A DNA stretch of 36,149 nucleotides. It comes from an uncultured Clostridia bacterium (lineage in GTDB: Bacteria > Bacillota > Clostridia > Peptostreptococcales > Anaerovoracaceae). This document shows positions 24,135 to 31,372 of this stretch, in pieces. Location: NCBI GenBank assembly GCA_938034165.1, contig CALHKP010000036.1, forward strand, positions 1-36,149, given 5' to 3'. The notes under the pieces were generated by a model. It ran no database searches. It had not been told where the DNA came from and saw nothing but the letters and a program-made list of their open reading frames with translations. The position numbers were made by a program, and so were the translations under genes. Each line of letters starts with the position of its first letter. The first letter of the stretch is position 1.

Positions 24135-24140
24135 TTTTAT

Positions 24141-24169
24141 AGTATATCCTATGTCGACAAAGATTGCAA
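24141..24169 (-). promoter_or_regulatory. Promoter of the S10-spc-alpha locus
   Basis: TTGCAA (24169-24164), 17 nt, TATACT (24146-24141) on the minus strand; transcription would start near 24134. No other promoter of this quality was seen inside the 15-kb locus. Confidence 0.65.
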
Positions 24170-24412
24170 GACTTTTTTTACGGTTTTTTTACATATTTTT
24201 TCGCGGTTTGCTCCGCTAAAGTGAGCAACTTCAACGCCTTCAGCTTTGGTCCTGTTTACACTCCCCCACGCGTTTCCTGTTTTTCTCCTACCCGACTCTT
24301 AATCCCCTATTATGATTTCTTGTAAATTAAAAAATTCTGTCATTTTGTGTTTAAATTTCTAAAAGTGGGTATATATAAATCATCAGGGTGTAAATTGAGG
24401 AGGTAATTAAAA

Positions 24413-24790
24413 ATGGTAAAGATTTTAAAATGCATGCATTGCGGAAATATCGTAGAAATGATTGATGACAAAGGAGTTCCTGTAGTATGTTGCGGCGACA
24501 AGATGACAGTGTTTGAACCAAATACTACTGATGCAGCTCAGGAAAAGCACGTTCCTGTAGTTAAACAGGAAGGCAACGTAGTAACTGTTACAGTCGGAAG
24601 TGTTGAGCATCCGATGACAGAAGAGCATCACATTGCTTTCATTTATCTTGAAACAACAAAGGGTCTAAAGAGAGCTATGCTTGACCACACAGGAAAACCG
24701 GAAGCAAAATTCGCGCTTCTCGAAGACGAAAAGGTAATCGCAGCTTACGAATTTTGCAACCTTCACGGGTTCTGGATGGCAAAACTCTAA
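24413..24790 (+). CDS. Desulfoferrodoxin-type superoxide reductase
   Basis: A 125-residue two-iron protein (2Fe-SOR). Center I is the N-terminal desulforedoxin domain with Cys7, Cys10, Cys26 and Cys27. Center II, the catalytic [Fe(His)4Cys] site, is provided by His46, His66, His72, Cys115 and His118, with the Glu44-Lys45 pair of the EKHVPV motif beside it. It reduces superoxide to peroxide using rubredoxin-type donors, protecting anaerobes from air. GAGGAGG lies 9 nt before the ATG. The final codons and stop are duplicated just downstream. Divergent from the ribosomal operon. Confidence 0.93.
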   Translation: MVKILKCMHCGNIVEMIDDKGVPVVCCGDKMTVFEPNTTDAAQEKHVPVVKQEGNVVTVTVGSVEHPMTEEHHIAFIYLETTKGLKRAMLDHTGKPEAKFALLEDEKVIAAYEFCNLHGFWMAKL

Positions 24791-24867
24791 CCCGTGCGCC
24801 GGCGGCGGCCGGCAACCTTCACGGGTTCTGGATGGCAAAGCTTTAACCCGTGCGCTGGCGGCGGCCG
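24756..24867 (+). repeat. 56-bp tandem duplication covering the 3' end of the superoxide reductase gene
   Basis: Unit 1 (24756-24811) runs from within the Cys115 codon past the stop; unit 2 (24812-24867) repeats it with three differences in 56 positions. Two differences fall in the copied coding part and are both synonymous in the gene's frame (AAA/AAG Lys and CTC/CTT Leu); the third is in the GC-rich tail. Each unit contains CACGGGTT...AACCCGTG (24764-24771 with 24789-24796, and the same 56 bp on), an 8-bp stem that straddles the stop codon, and a second palindrome built of GCCGGC. Confidence 0.9.
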
Positions 24868-24934
24868 GCTAAATATACCATAAAACACACTAACATAAAC
24901 TTAACTAACATCTATTATATAAACACCTAAAAAG

Positions 24935-24988
24935 AAAGAACACAGAAGAATTTACTTTTGAGGGTCACCTCAATTCTCTGTGTTCTTT
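24935..24988. terminator. Bidirectional terminator between superoxide reductase and a membrane protein gene
   Basis: AAAGAACACAGA (24935-24946) pairs perfectly with 24977-24988, with an inner TTGAGG-GTCA-CCTCAA hairpin. On the plus strand TTTTAATTTC follows, on the minus strand TTTCTTTTTAGG. It overlaps the last base of the downstream minus-strand gene. Confidence 0.8.
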
Positions 24989-25416
24989 TAATTTCTTTGT
25001 TTTCTCTTTTCTAGTCTTACAAAATGTTTAATAAGAATCGTCTCCATTAAATAAGAAAAAATCAGAAGTGCTCCGAACGCAACAATCAGCGCCATAAACA
25101 CCGCCCCATATGATTCCACAAACAGATTCACAACTGCCGTAACCGCTATCGCCACAGAAAAAATTATCTGAAGCACGAAAAGCGTTACTGAGTTAGCTTT
25201 TCCTTCTGCAGTTTCGATTGACGAAGTCTTCTCATTGGACTTTTCTATAGTCACAACATTATATATTGTATTTATTCCGATAACCAGCATCAGGATTCCT
25301 GCAATCATCATCTTGGGGTCAATTACACCCGATAAAACGTTGGCAAATATATCAAGGATTGCCAAAGAAGAAAAACATCCGCCTATGATAAACCTTCTTT
25401 TCAAGAAAAATTTCAT
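24988..25416 (-). CDS. Hypothetical small four-helix membrane protein
   Basis: A 142-residue protein I do not recognise. Four hydrophobic stretches are visible at about residues 9-28, 36-56, 75-100 and 103-127, with a basic N-terminus (KRR) and a basic C-terminus (RLEKRKQ), which suggests both ends are cytoplasmic. There are no obvious catalytic residues. GGGGGAAG lies 6 nt before the ATG. It is a single-gene unit: its 3' end is in a bidirectional terminator, and upstream lies the long repeat region, in which I see no clear promoter. Confidence 0.7.
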   Translation of the reverse strand: MKFFLKRRFIIGGCFSSLAILDIFANVLSGVIDPKMMIAGILMLVIGINTIYNVVTIEKSNEKTSSIETAEGKANSVTLFVLQIIFSVAIAVTAVVNLFVESYGAVFMALIVAFGALLIFSYLMETILIKHFVRLEKRKQRN

Positions 25417-25581
25417 AAAATTCTTCCCCCTTCATAACATATATGTATATCACAAGAATCAATTAAATGTCAATAAAACATTCAAACTTTAACATAAATA
25501 TCACAAAATGCCCAGTAAGCAGAGAACGCAGCGATGGCGACATGAGGTGTGTCTCTCTTGGGTCTCACTTAGTTGATTTCT

Positions 25582-25706
25582 ATCGACCGTGCAACACTTT
25601 AGATCACACAGGGTCTGTGGCCATCGACTGTACAACGTGCTCCGACCGTGCTCAGTCGATTGTAATCGACCACGCAACGCACTTTGACCATATGCGGTCG
25701 ATTGGC
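25582..25706. repeat. Palindrome array 1: three 41-42 bp units
   Basis: Units start at ATCGAC at 25582, 25623 and 25665, with a fourth, partial start (ATCAAC) at 25707. Units 2 and 3 are stem-loops: ATCGACTG (25623-25630)/CAGTCGAT (25653-25660) and AATCGACC (25664-25671)/GGTCGATT (25696-25703). The sixth stem pair changes from T-A to C-G between them, keeping pairing. Unit 1 is more diverged. The 42-bp period is 14 codons, so an open frame across it is repetitive by chance. Confidence 0.8.
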
Positions 25707-25750
25707 ATCAACCATGAATTAGCAAAAACAGTAAATATCTCAATAGTCGC

Positions 25751-26100
25751 AATCCGCGCTGTCTTTTTCAGAGCTTGACTAAGCGCAGATTGCCACATCA
25801 TTAAATAACACTGTTAATTTCGGCTCCCAAATAAGCGCAGGTTTAAGTTTTGCAAAAGCACGCTTATATTTGTCGCCGAAATCTCCTTCTATATGAGTAT
25901 AAGTACACAAAAATCGGGGATTTTTGTTGAAAATCCAACATTTCACTAAGCGCAGATTTTGTTTTTTGCAAATCACGCTGAGTTAAAAGCAAAAAATCTC
26001 AGCGTAGATTTGTATTTTTGCGAAACGCGCTGAGTTAGCCCGAACTAACCATCTCTGAGTATCAGCGCAAATTGGCGGTTTTGTGATATGCGCTGGGGTA
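25751..26100. repeat. Palindrome array 2: four 39-bp AGCG...CGCT units plus fragments
   Basis: Full units lie at 25832-25870, 25947-25985, 25999-26037 and 26062-26100. Each has an outer stem around an A/T-rich middle: TAAGCG/CGCTTA in the first, TCAGCG/CGCTGA in the third, CAGCGCA/TGCGCTG in the fourth. The third-position pair is A-T in one and C-G in others. A partial copy at 25780-25790 faces an inverted fragment AATCCGCGCT at 25751-25760. Confidence 0.8.
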
Positions 26101-26254
26101 GGCACGACTAATCACTTCAGATTGTCGAGGTAGGCATAGTTAACCACTTCGAGGCGCCGGGTTAGATGATTCTAACCACCTCGACGCACCGGGTTAGGCG
26201 CGACTAACTGTCCTCAATAGCTAAGTTAGACATGGCTAACCACGTCATCTCATG
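26032..26254. repeat. Palindrome array 3: 32-bp period GTTAG-N6-CTAAC units
   Basis: Five units start exactly 32 bp apart at 26095, 26127, 26159, 26191 and 26223, and one outlier starts at 26032, nested between units of array 2. Most contain a stem GTTAG...CTAAC around a 6-nt loop; stems are kept (GGTTAG/CTAACC in the unit at 26159) while loops differ (CCCGAA, ATGATT, GCGCGA, ACATGG). The rest of each unit carries CACCTCGACGCACC-like sequence. Confidence 0.8.
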
Positions 26255-26258
26255 AGCA

Positions 26259-26286
26259 AAGCACCCTGCCGGCCGGCAGGGTGCTT
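26259..26286 (-). terminator. Perfect 28-bp palindrome, probable terminator of the phosphate symporter gene
   Basis: AAGCACCCTGCCGG followed directly by its complement forms a very stable GC-rich stem 17 bp after the symporter stop. Only TTT then GCTC follows on the minus strand, so it is terminator-like rather than textbook. Confidence 0.6.
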
Positions 26287-26303
26287 ATTCCTTCTCTTTT
26301 CTT

Positions 26304-27953
26304 TTATCTTTCGTGTCTGTAATCAGCTAGTTCCTCTGCAATATTTAGAATATGGTCGCCGATTCGCTCAAAATCCGTAAGCATCTCAGTATATAAGATG
26401 CACGGCTCATCGGCACATATTCCCTTATGCATTCTGTCAAGATGATTGTTTCTGAACTCCCTTGTCATATCATCGATTCTCTGCTCAAGGGCAGCCGAAG
26501 CACTCAGACCCACAATATCCAGATGCTTTATACTCTTCAGAGAATCCATTCCCTTAACACAAGCATCCTTCATCTCTTTGATTTCTTCTATTGCATATTT
26601 TGACAGACCACTTCCTCCTGTTCCTCCCGGGTTCAACCTGTCGCTGTAATCACATATGTTCATTGCGTGATCTCCGACTCTCTCTAGATTTGAACAGATT
26701 CTGAAATAACTGTTTATAACAATAGAGTCCTCTGCATTGGCTTCGTGAATCATCATCTTGGATATGAATCTGGAAATTTCCTTATTAAGGAAGTCAATAT
26801 ATTCCTCCCTTTCGCGGACCTCCGCTCTCAAGTCAGGATCGGACGTCAATACAGCATCATAACTCTTGGCAAGATTTTCCCTTACCATACCCGCCATTCT
26901 GCTAAGCTCATTTCTGATTCCGTTACGAAGAATCGAAGACATACCTAGTGTATAATCATCTGTTCTAAGTTCAGGCTGCAGGTAAACAAGTCTTTGAACC
27001 CCCTCTGATTCCGATTCCACCTCCGGAAGAATCTTCTTTGCCAGTACAGCAAGGTAATTTCCAAAAGGTAAAAGCAAAATAGTAGTAACAATATTAAACA
27101 AAGTATGCATATTCGCAATCTGTGCATCCGGACGGTTCGGTGTCCACGACGAAACAAGACTCGTAAGCGGCGTAAATATACATATAATTGTAAAGAGCGT
27201 CGCACCTATCACATTGAACATAAGATGTATAATAGTAGCTCTTTTTGCACTTCGTGTAGTTCCCACTGACGCAAGAATCGCGGTAATACACGTTCCTATA
27301 TTTTGACCAAACAAAACAAATACAGCGCCGTCAAGTCCAATCAGCCCGCTCATTGCAAGTGCCTGCAGAATACCTACAGAAGCTGACGATGACTGAATAA
27401 CTGCCGTAAACAACATTCCTGCCAGTAGCCCGAACAGAGGGTTTGTGAAATTAGTCAAAAGATTTACGAAGGTCGGTGATTCTCTGAGAGGAACCATAGA
27501 CGAACTCATCATCTCCATCCCGATAAACAAAACTCCAAGCCCCGCAACTATCTGACCATAGTTGTGAAAGCTCACTTTCTTAAAAAACACAATCAGAACG
27601 ACACCGACAAACGCAAACAGCGGAGCCAGCGCGCCTACATCCAACGCTATGAGCTGCCCTGTGATAGTGGTACCAATATTCGCACCCATTATTATCCAGA
27701 CCGCCTGATTAAGCGTCATCATTCCCGCATTAACAAATCCGACAACCATTACAGTAGTAGCCGATGATGACTGTATTATCGCAGTTATACCTGCACCTAC
27801 AGCGACACCGCACAGCCTGTTAGCTGTCAACTTCTCCAGAGTTTCTTTCATTCTGTTTCCGGCAGCAGCTTCGAGCCCTTCACTCATCATCTGCATTCCG
27901 TACAGAAACAGCGCCAGTCCGCCAAGCAGACCCAAGAAACTAGTTGCACCCAT
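26304..27953 (-). CDS. Na+/phosphate symporter (NptA/PNaS family) with PhoU-like C-terminal domain
   Basis: A 549-residue membrane protein. The transport half carries the two inverted QSSS repeats that define the family: QSSSATTVMVVGFVNAG with MGANIGTTITGQ, and QSSSASVGILQALAMSG with FGQNIGTCITAI. Residues from about 330 to the end are helical and PhoU-like (ICSNLERVGDHAMNICDYSD and LTDFERIGDHILNIAEEL, both with the E-R-(V/I)-GDH metal motif). It would bring in, or sense, inorganic phosphate. The frame is open to 28010, but that ATG lies inside the promoter; the ATG at 27953 has GAGGAG at the right distance. Confidence 0.92.
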   Translation of the reverse strand: MGATSFLGLLGGLALFLYGMQMMSEGLEAAAGNRMKETLEKLTANRLCGVAVGAGITAIIQSSSATTVMVVGFVNAGMMTLNQAVWIIMGANIGTTITGQLIALDVGALAPLFAFVGVVLIVFFKKVSFHNYGQIVAGLGVLFIGMEMMSSSMVPLRESPTFVNLLTNFTNPLFGLLAGMLFTAVIQSSSASVGILQALAMSGLIGLDGAVFVLFGQNIGTCITAILASVGTTRSAKRATIIHLMFNVIGATLFTIICIFTPLTSLVSSWTPNRPDAQIANMHTLFNIVTTILLLPFGNYLAVLAKKILPEVESESEGVQRLVYLQPELRTDDYTLGMSSILRNGIRNELSRMAGMVRENLAKSYDAVLTSDPDLRAEVREREEYIDFLNKEISRFISKMMIHEANAEDSIVINSYFRICSNLERVGDHAMNICDYSDRLNPGGTGGSGLSKYAIEEIKEMKDACVKGMDSLKSIKHLDIVGLSASAALEQRIDDMTREFRNNHLDRMHKGICADEPCILYTEMLTDFERIGDHILNIAEELADYRHER

Positions 27954-27989
27954 ACTCAAATTCTCCTCTCTTATTATAAAACCAGAAAA

Positions 27990-28018
27990 ATTATATCTGC
28001 GCATGTGCAAGCGGTCAA
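27990..28018 (-). promoter_or_regulatory. Promoter of the phosphate symporter gene
   Basis: TTGACC (28018-28013), 17 nt, TATAAT (27995-27990) on the minus strand, close to consensus. It places transcription start near 27983, which rules out the upstream ATG of the same frame. Confidence 0.8.
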
Positions 28019-28130
28019 TGATTAAAATAGTCTTAGATAAGCCGAAGGCTCATTTTTCAAGCAGCAGCAGTGCTTAACATGCGACACGCAAAAAGTGTAA
28101 ACTTTAGTCTCTATCTCCCTGTAGCAACCC

Positions 28131-29795
28131 CTAATCAACAAATATGCTTCCGCCGATAAACTCCCTTATAATCGAATTGTTCACAATAATGGAATCGTCC
28201 TCAATTTTTCGGAAGAATCTCAGGAACCTGAGCATTCTCGTTGCCTCTGCATATTCCTCCTCCATCGGAGTGATACTCAAAAGCAGCGGCTCTGCATACT
28301 TTCTGAGCACCGATATCTCATAAACATGGTAGGAGTTAAAGAACACATCCGCTTCATTACTATATGGGAAAATATTCTTGTCCTCGCCTTCCCTCACCTT
28401 TGGCCAGTCCCTGATTGTGCTCTGAGCGTTTCTGCCTCTGTAGAGGTTGTCCCTTACCATTCTTCGCAGCATTCTCTCGTCTGTCGTCGGAATTCTGTTG
28501 TGAGAATCGATATTGAGCTGAGTCAGAGGACTTATATAAATCTTAAACTTTTCGTTGTCGTCAATAAACTCGGTAAGCTTACCGTTCAGTCCGTGAATGC
28601 CTTCTATTACTATAGGCTGTCCTTCCTCCACCGAGGTAAAATTCTTGCCGAATGTCTTGTGTCCTGCAACAAAATCAAATTCCGGCATATCAACAGTCTC
28701 ACCCTTCAGGAGCCTGTTCATACAGTCATTAAACAATCCGATATCCAGAGCCTCCAGATTTTCGAAATCGTAATCCCCGTTCTCATCACGAGGCGTTTCT
28801 TCTCTTTCTAGGAAAAAGTCATCCGTTCCCATGTACAAAGGTCTGAGCCCGTTTACTCGCAGCTGAACGCAAAGTCTTCTGGCAAATGTTGTCTTTCCCG
28901 ACGAAGACGGTCCCGCAATCAAAATAATTCTCTTCTTGCGAGTTTTGATCATATCCGCAATCTGCGCGATTTTCTTTTCATGAAGTGCTTCCGATACCTG
29001 AATAAGGCTCTTATACTCTCCGCTCTCGATTTTTTCATTAAGGTCCTCAACAAAGTTAACGCCCAGAAGCTCGTCCCACCTTGTCTGCTCACCGAAAGCC
29101 TCGTACATTTTTACTTCGTCCACATACTCAGGAATAACATTAGGTTTGCTCGGATGAGGGAACCTCAAAAGCACGCCGTTTCTGTATTTCATCAGCTGAA
29201 AATATTCCACATAGCCTGTGGAAGGCACCATTAGGCCATAGAAAAAGTTCCTATAGCCTTCCAAGGAATAAAATCTAACATATGATAAATTAAGGGATGA
29301 AGCAATAAGTCTCTGTTTCTCAACCCTGCCATCATGCTCAAGAATCTCAAGAGCTTCGTCTCTATCCACGATTTCCTTCACAAGAGGGATATCTTGGACA
29401 ACAAGCTCCCTCATTCTCATCTCCACATCAGCAATATCTGCATCTGTCAGTTCGCGCTCTGCGTGGATTTCCGTATACAGTCCTTTGTTCAGCGAATTCT
29501 GGATTTCAACATCATCACAATTCAGCACATCAGAAACCGCCTTTAGATATATCAAAGACAAGCTGTGCTGATATATGAGATTAGCTGTTTGGTTTCTCAT
29601 ATCCAAAAATTCCACATCGCAAGATTCCTCCAGCGCATAGCCAAGCTCAACAACCTCGTTGTTCACCTTAGCCGCCAGAACTTTATACGGAAGTTCACTT
29701 TTTATTTCGTTATATACATCCTCGAGAGTAGCGCCCCTTTCGGCCTCTCTTTCTTCCCACTCCCCTTTGGGAGCTCTCCTGACATTGATAAGCAA
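28131..29795 (-). CDS. TGS-domain nucleoside (uridine) kinase family protein
   Basis: A 554-residue protein of the Clostridia/Bacteroides type that joins threonyl-tRNA synthetase-like N-terminal domains to a uridine kinase/phosphoribulokinase-like domain. The N-terminal about 60 residues resemble a TGS domain and the next 150 the synthetase second additional domain. The P-loop GPSSSGKTTFARR lies near residue 293, and MGTDDFF further on is the Walker-B-like substrate region. It likely phosphorylates a nucleoside at the 5' position; the substrate is not certain. The start is TTG at 29795 with GGAGGG 7 nt upstream; no ATG preserves the TGS domain. Confidence 0.88.
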   Translation of the reverse strand: MLINVRRAPKGEWEEREAERGATLEDVYNEIKSELPYKVLAAKVNNEVVELGYALEESCDVEFLDMRNQTANLIYQHSLSLIYLKAVSDVLNCDDVEIQNSLNKGLYTEIHAERELTDADIADVEMRMRELVVQDIPLVKEIVDRDEALEILEHDGRVEKQRLIASSLNLSYVRFYSLEGYRNFFYGLMVPSTGYVEYFQLMKYRNGVLLRFPHPSKPNVIPEYVDEVKMYEAFGEQTRWDELLGVNFVEDLNEKIESGEYKSLIQVSEALHEKKIAQIADMIKTRKKRIILIAGPSSSGKTTFARRLCVQLRVNGLRPLYMGTDDFFLEREETPRDENGDYDFENLEALDIGLFNDCMNRLLKGETVDMPEFDFVAGHKTFGKNFTSVEEGQPIVIEGIHGLNGKLTEFIDDNEKFKIYISPLTQLNIDSHNRIPTTDERMLRRMVRDNLYRGRNAQSTIRDWPKVREGEDKNIFPYSNEADVFFNSYHVYEISVLRKYAEPLLLSITPMEEEYAEATRMLRFLRFFRKIEDDSIIVNNSIIREFIGGSIFVD

Positions 29796-29914
29796 AATTT
29801 TCCCTCCTTCGCATCAAAGCGATTTGCCGCATCTCCGCCGATTTCTCTTCGGCGCATCTTCGCCCTTTAAATCGGCATATTATTTCCGGCATCAGCTTTG
29901 ACAGTTATGTAATC

Positions 29915-29943
29915 ATCATACCACATACAGATTCCGGTGTGAA
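29915..29943 (-). promoter_or_regulatory. Promoter of the nucleoside kinase gene
   Basis: TTCACA (29943-29938), 17 nt, TATGAT (29920-29915) on the minus strand, five of six matches in each box. The leader of about 110 nt contains a CGCCGA/TCGGCG hairpin near 29845 and repeated GATGCG motifs. Confidence 0.55.
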
Positions 29944-29962
29944 GTCTCAGACAAATAAGTCA

Positions 29963-30062
29963 CGAGAACTCCTTTCGTTTTTCATACTCCTGCAGTTCTC
30001 GGATTTGATTTTCAAGTATAGACCTAATACTAACGGGCGTCCGACTTTTCGCCTGACACCCG
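29963..30062 (-). terminator. Two hairpins downstream of the PC4-like gene
   Basis: CGAGAACT (29963-29970)/AGTTCTCG (29994-30001) is a perfect 8-bp stem, and CGGGCGTC (30034-30041)/GACACCCG (30055-30062) pairs fully in minus-strand RNA with one G-U. They lie 18 to 117 bp after the stop codon. Neither has a T-run on the minus strand, so termination here is only suggested. Confidence 0.35.
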
Positions 30063-30079
30063 CTTTTTCAACTAAAGAC

Positions 30080-30313
30080 TTATGATTCATTCTTGCTGTG
30101 ATCCAGATACATTTCCACAACTCTTGCCATTTCCTCATCCTTGAGGGTAATGCCCTTGCCCATTCTGTCATGTTTGTCATTCCAGTCTCTAATGTCAAAC
30201 TTCGGACTCTGATCGTTCCATGACACGATATTAAGTTCTCTGGTCCAACCTGATTCTTGGTTGCAAATTACACCAATGTGCTTTTTGATTTCAAATGTTA
30301 CTTTGTGTTCCAT
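30080..30313 (-). CDS. YdbC-like PC4/Whirly-type ssDNA-binding protein
   Basis: A 77-residue protein resembling Lactococcus YdbC and the eukaryotic PC4 coactivator core: VTFEIKKHIGVIC, WTRELNIVSWN and KFDIRDWN form the expected four strands, and a C-terminal helix follows GKGITLKDEEM. Such proteins bind single-stranded DNA as dimers and may help transcription or repair. Two ATGs adjoin; the second, at 30313, is 7 nt after AGGAAGGA and is preferred, while the longer upstream frame is not supported. It is a single gene between two unrelated ones. Confidence 0.8.
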   Translation of the reverse strand: MEHKVTFEIKKHIGVICNQESGWTRELNIVSWNDQSPKFDIRDWNDKHDRMGKGITLKDEEMARVVEMYLDHSKNES

Positions 30314-30398
30314 CATATAATCCTTCCTATACCCTTTTCTATAAATTACCATTTTTGGAAACAACTGTCAATTCATTCAAATTCTTTTTCAATCCCCT

Positions 30399-31295
30399 TT
30401 AAAAGAGAAAATCCACACAACTTACAGATACAAACACAATTTCAGGTCGGTTAAAAAGCCTGATTGGAAACTTACTGTTTCCCAACCCCCTGCTTACAAC
30501 CATTTCGAACCTGCTACCGTCCTCTCTTTGTTTTTCGTGCACACCCTGAAAATATTTCGGAAACAGACCCTGCTCCGGCGAGTAAATGCCTTTTTTGATA
30601 AATGGAATTCTGAACTGTCCGCCATGGGCGTGTCCCGTCAACACCAAGTCGCAAGGTGTCTTTGCGTATATGTCAAAGAGCTGAGGTTCGTGGGCCAGCA
30701 AAATCCAAAACCCTTTTCCGGCTCCATCAAAGATTTTTTCTGCCGATTCGATGATTATTTTTTCGTCGTGATTTCTGTTATCACGGTTGTAACCACGACT
30801 TTCATCTATGACCGCCTGAGAAAGGCCTCCAAAAATGTATTTTTTGCCACATTTTTTAAATTCATATCTCTTATTAAAAAGAATCTTCATGTATTTTTCG
30901 GCGTCCCCAAGAAAATTTGCATAATCATCGGCAGAGAGGCTTTGTTCGTGATTACCCTGAACATACAGGACTTCTGCAATCTCGGAAAGTCCCCTAACTG
31001 CCTGCATTGCTGCCTCGTAATTCGTAAAGTTTCTGTCTATCAAATCTCCGGTGATTACAATTATGTCAGGATTCGCCTCTTTTACTTTTTGCAGCAAGTT
31101 CTTCTGGCCTTTGCCGAAAATTCTGCTCTGTAGGTCCGAAACCTGTGCAATTCGAAGGGCTTCTGTTCCGGTGCCTGTCGCACTTGCGCCGATTCTATAT
31201 TCTGTTGTCACTATTAATCTGTTATTGAAGTAAAAAAACCAAAGCAGCAGCGCCGCCGCGATTACCGTTCCCACAATTATTTCTATATACTGCAT
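30399..31295 (-). CDS. Membrane-anchored metallophosphoesterase (YkuE-like)
   Basis: A 298-residue calcineurin-like phosphoesterase with an N-terminal membrane anchor (about residues 5-23). The metal-site motifs follow in order: Asp54-x-Gln56, GDLIDR (Asp84), GNHE (Asn115-His116), a His in LLAHEP, and GHAHGGQ. The first motif is normally Asp-x-His; here Gln replaces His, as it does in some family members, and this could change the metal bound. Relatives act on the cell surface or on UDP-diacylglucosamine-like lipids; the substrate is unknown. AAAGGAT precedes the ATG. It is divergent from the gene at 31373. Confidence 0.82.
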   Translation of the reverse strand: MQYIEIIVGTVIAAALLLWFFYFNNRLIVTTEYRIGASATGTGTEALRIAQVSDLQSRIFGKGQKNLLQKVKEANPDIIVITGDLIDRNFTNYEAAMQAVRGLSEIAEVLYVQGNHEQSLSADDYANFLGDAEKYMKILFNKRYEFKKCGKKYIFGGLSQAVIDESRGYNRDNRNHDEKIIIESAEKIFDGAGKGFWILLAHEPQLFDIYAKTPCDLVLTGHAHGGQFRIPFIKKGIYSPEQGLFPKYFQGVHEKQREDGSRFEMVVSRGLGNSKFPIRLFNRPEIVFVSVSCVDFLF

Positions 31296-31314
31296 TCAAA
31301 TATCCTTTCTTTTG

Positions 31315-31343
31315 TTGCTATTAATATATTTTACGATTATAAT
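31315..31343 (+). promoter_or_regulatory. Plus-strand promoter of the DUF3887-like gene
   Basis: TTGCTA (31315-31320), 17 nt, TATAAT (31338-31343); the -10 box is perfect. The start codon is 29 bp further on. It overlaps the divergent promoter. Confidence 0.6.
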
Positions 31344-31356
31344 ATAAGCATTACAA
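31328..31356 (-). promoter_or_regulatory. Minus-strand promoter of the metallophosphoesterase gene
   Basis: TTGTAA (31356-31351), 17 nt, TAAAAT (31333-31328). It shares DNA with the opposite promoter, so polymerase binding at the two is likely to exclude each other. Confidence 0.5.
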
Positions 31357-31372
31357 GGGGGTGTCTTCACTT

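Noticed and set aside
24140..24412. Additional small gene or RNA between the S10 promoter and superoxide reductase
   Set aside because: I see only AT-rich promoter-like DNA and a weak GCGG/CCGC hairpin; no open frame with a ribosome site other than that of the superoxide reductase.
25467..25778. Plus-strand open frame of 103 codons with 14-residue repeats
   Set aside because: The repetition follows from the 42-bp palindrome period, the first unit is one base short and read in another frame, there is no good ribosome site, and codon use is unlike neighbours.
25582..26254. CRISPR array
   Set aside because: The palindromic parts and the sequences between them are both degenerate, there are three repeat types, spacers are not of constant length and unique, and no cas gene is near.
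27954..28010. N-terminal extension of the phosphate symporter
   Set aside because: The upstream ATG lies between the -35 and -10 boxes of the likely promoter, whereas the ATG at 27953 has a strong ribosome site.
28040..28065. Hairpin AGCC-GAA-GGCT followed by CATTTTT as a terminator of the nucleoside kinase gene
   Set aside because: The T-run is on the plus strand, opposite to transcription of that gene, and no plus-strand gene ends there.
29947..30198. Minus-strand open frame of 83 codons
   Set aside because: It is the other reading frame of the PC4-like gene and has no ribosome site or recognisable domain.
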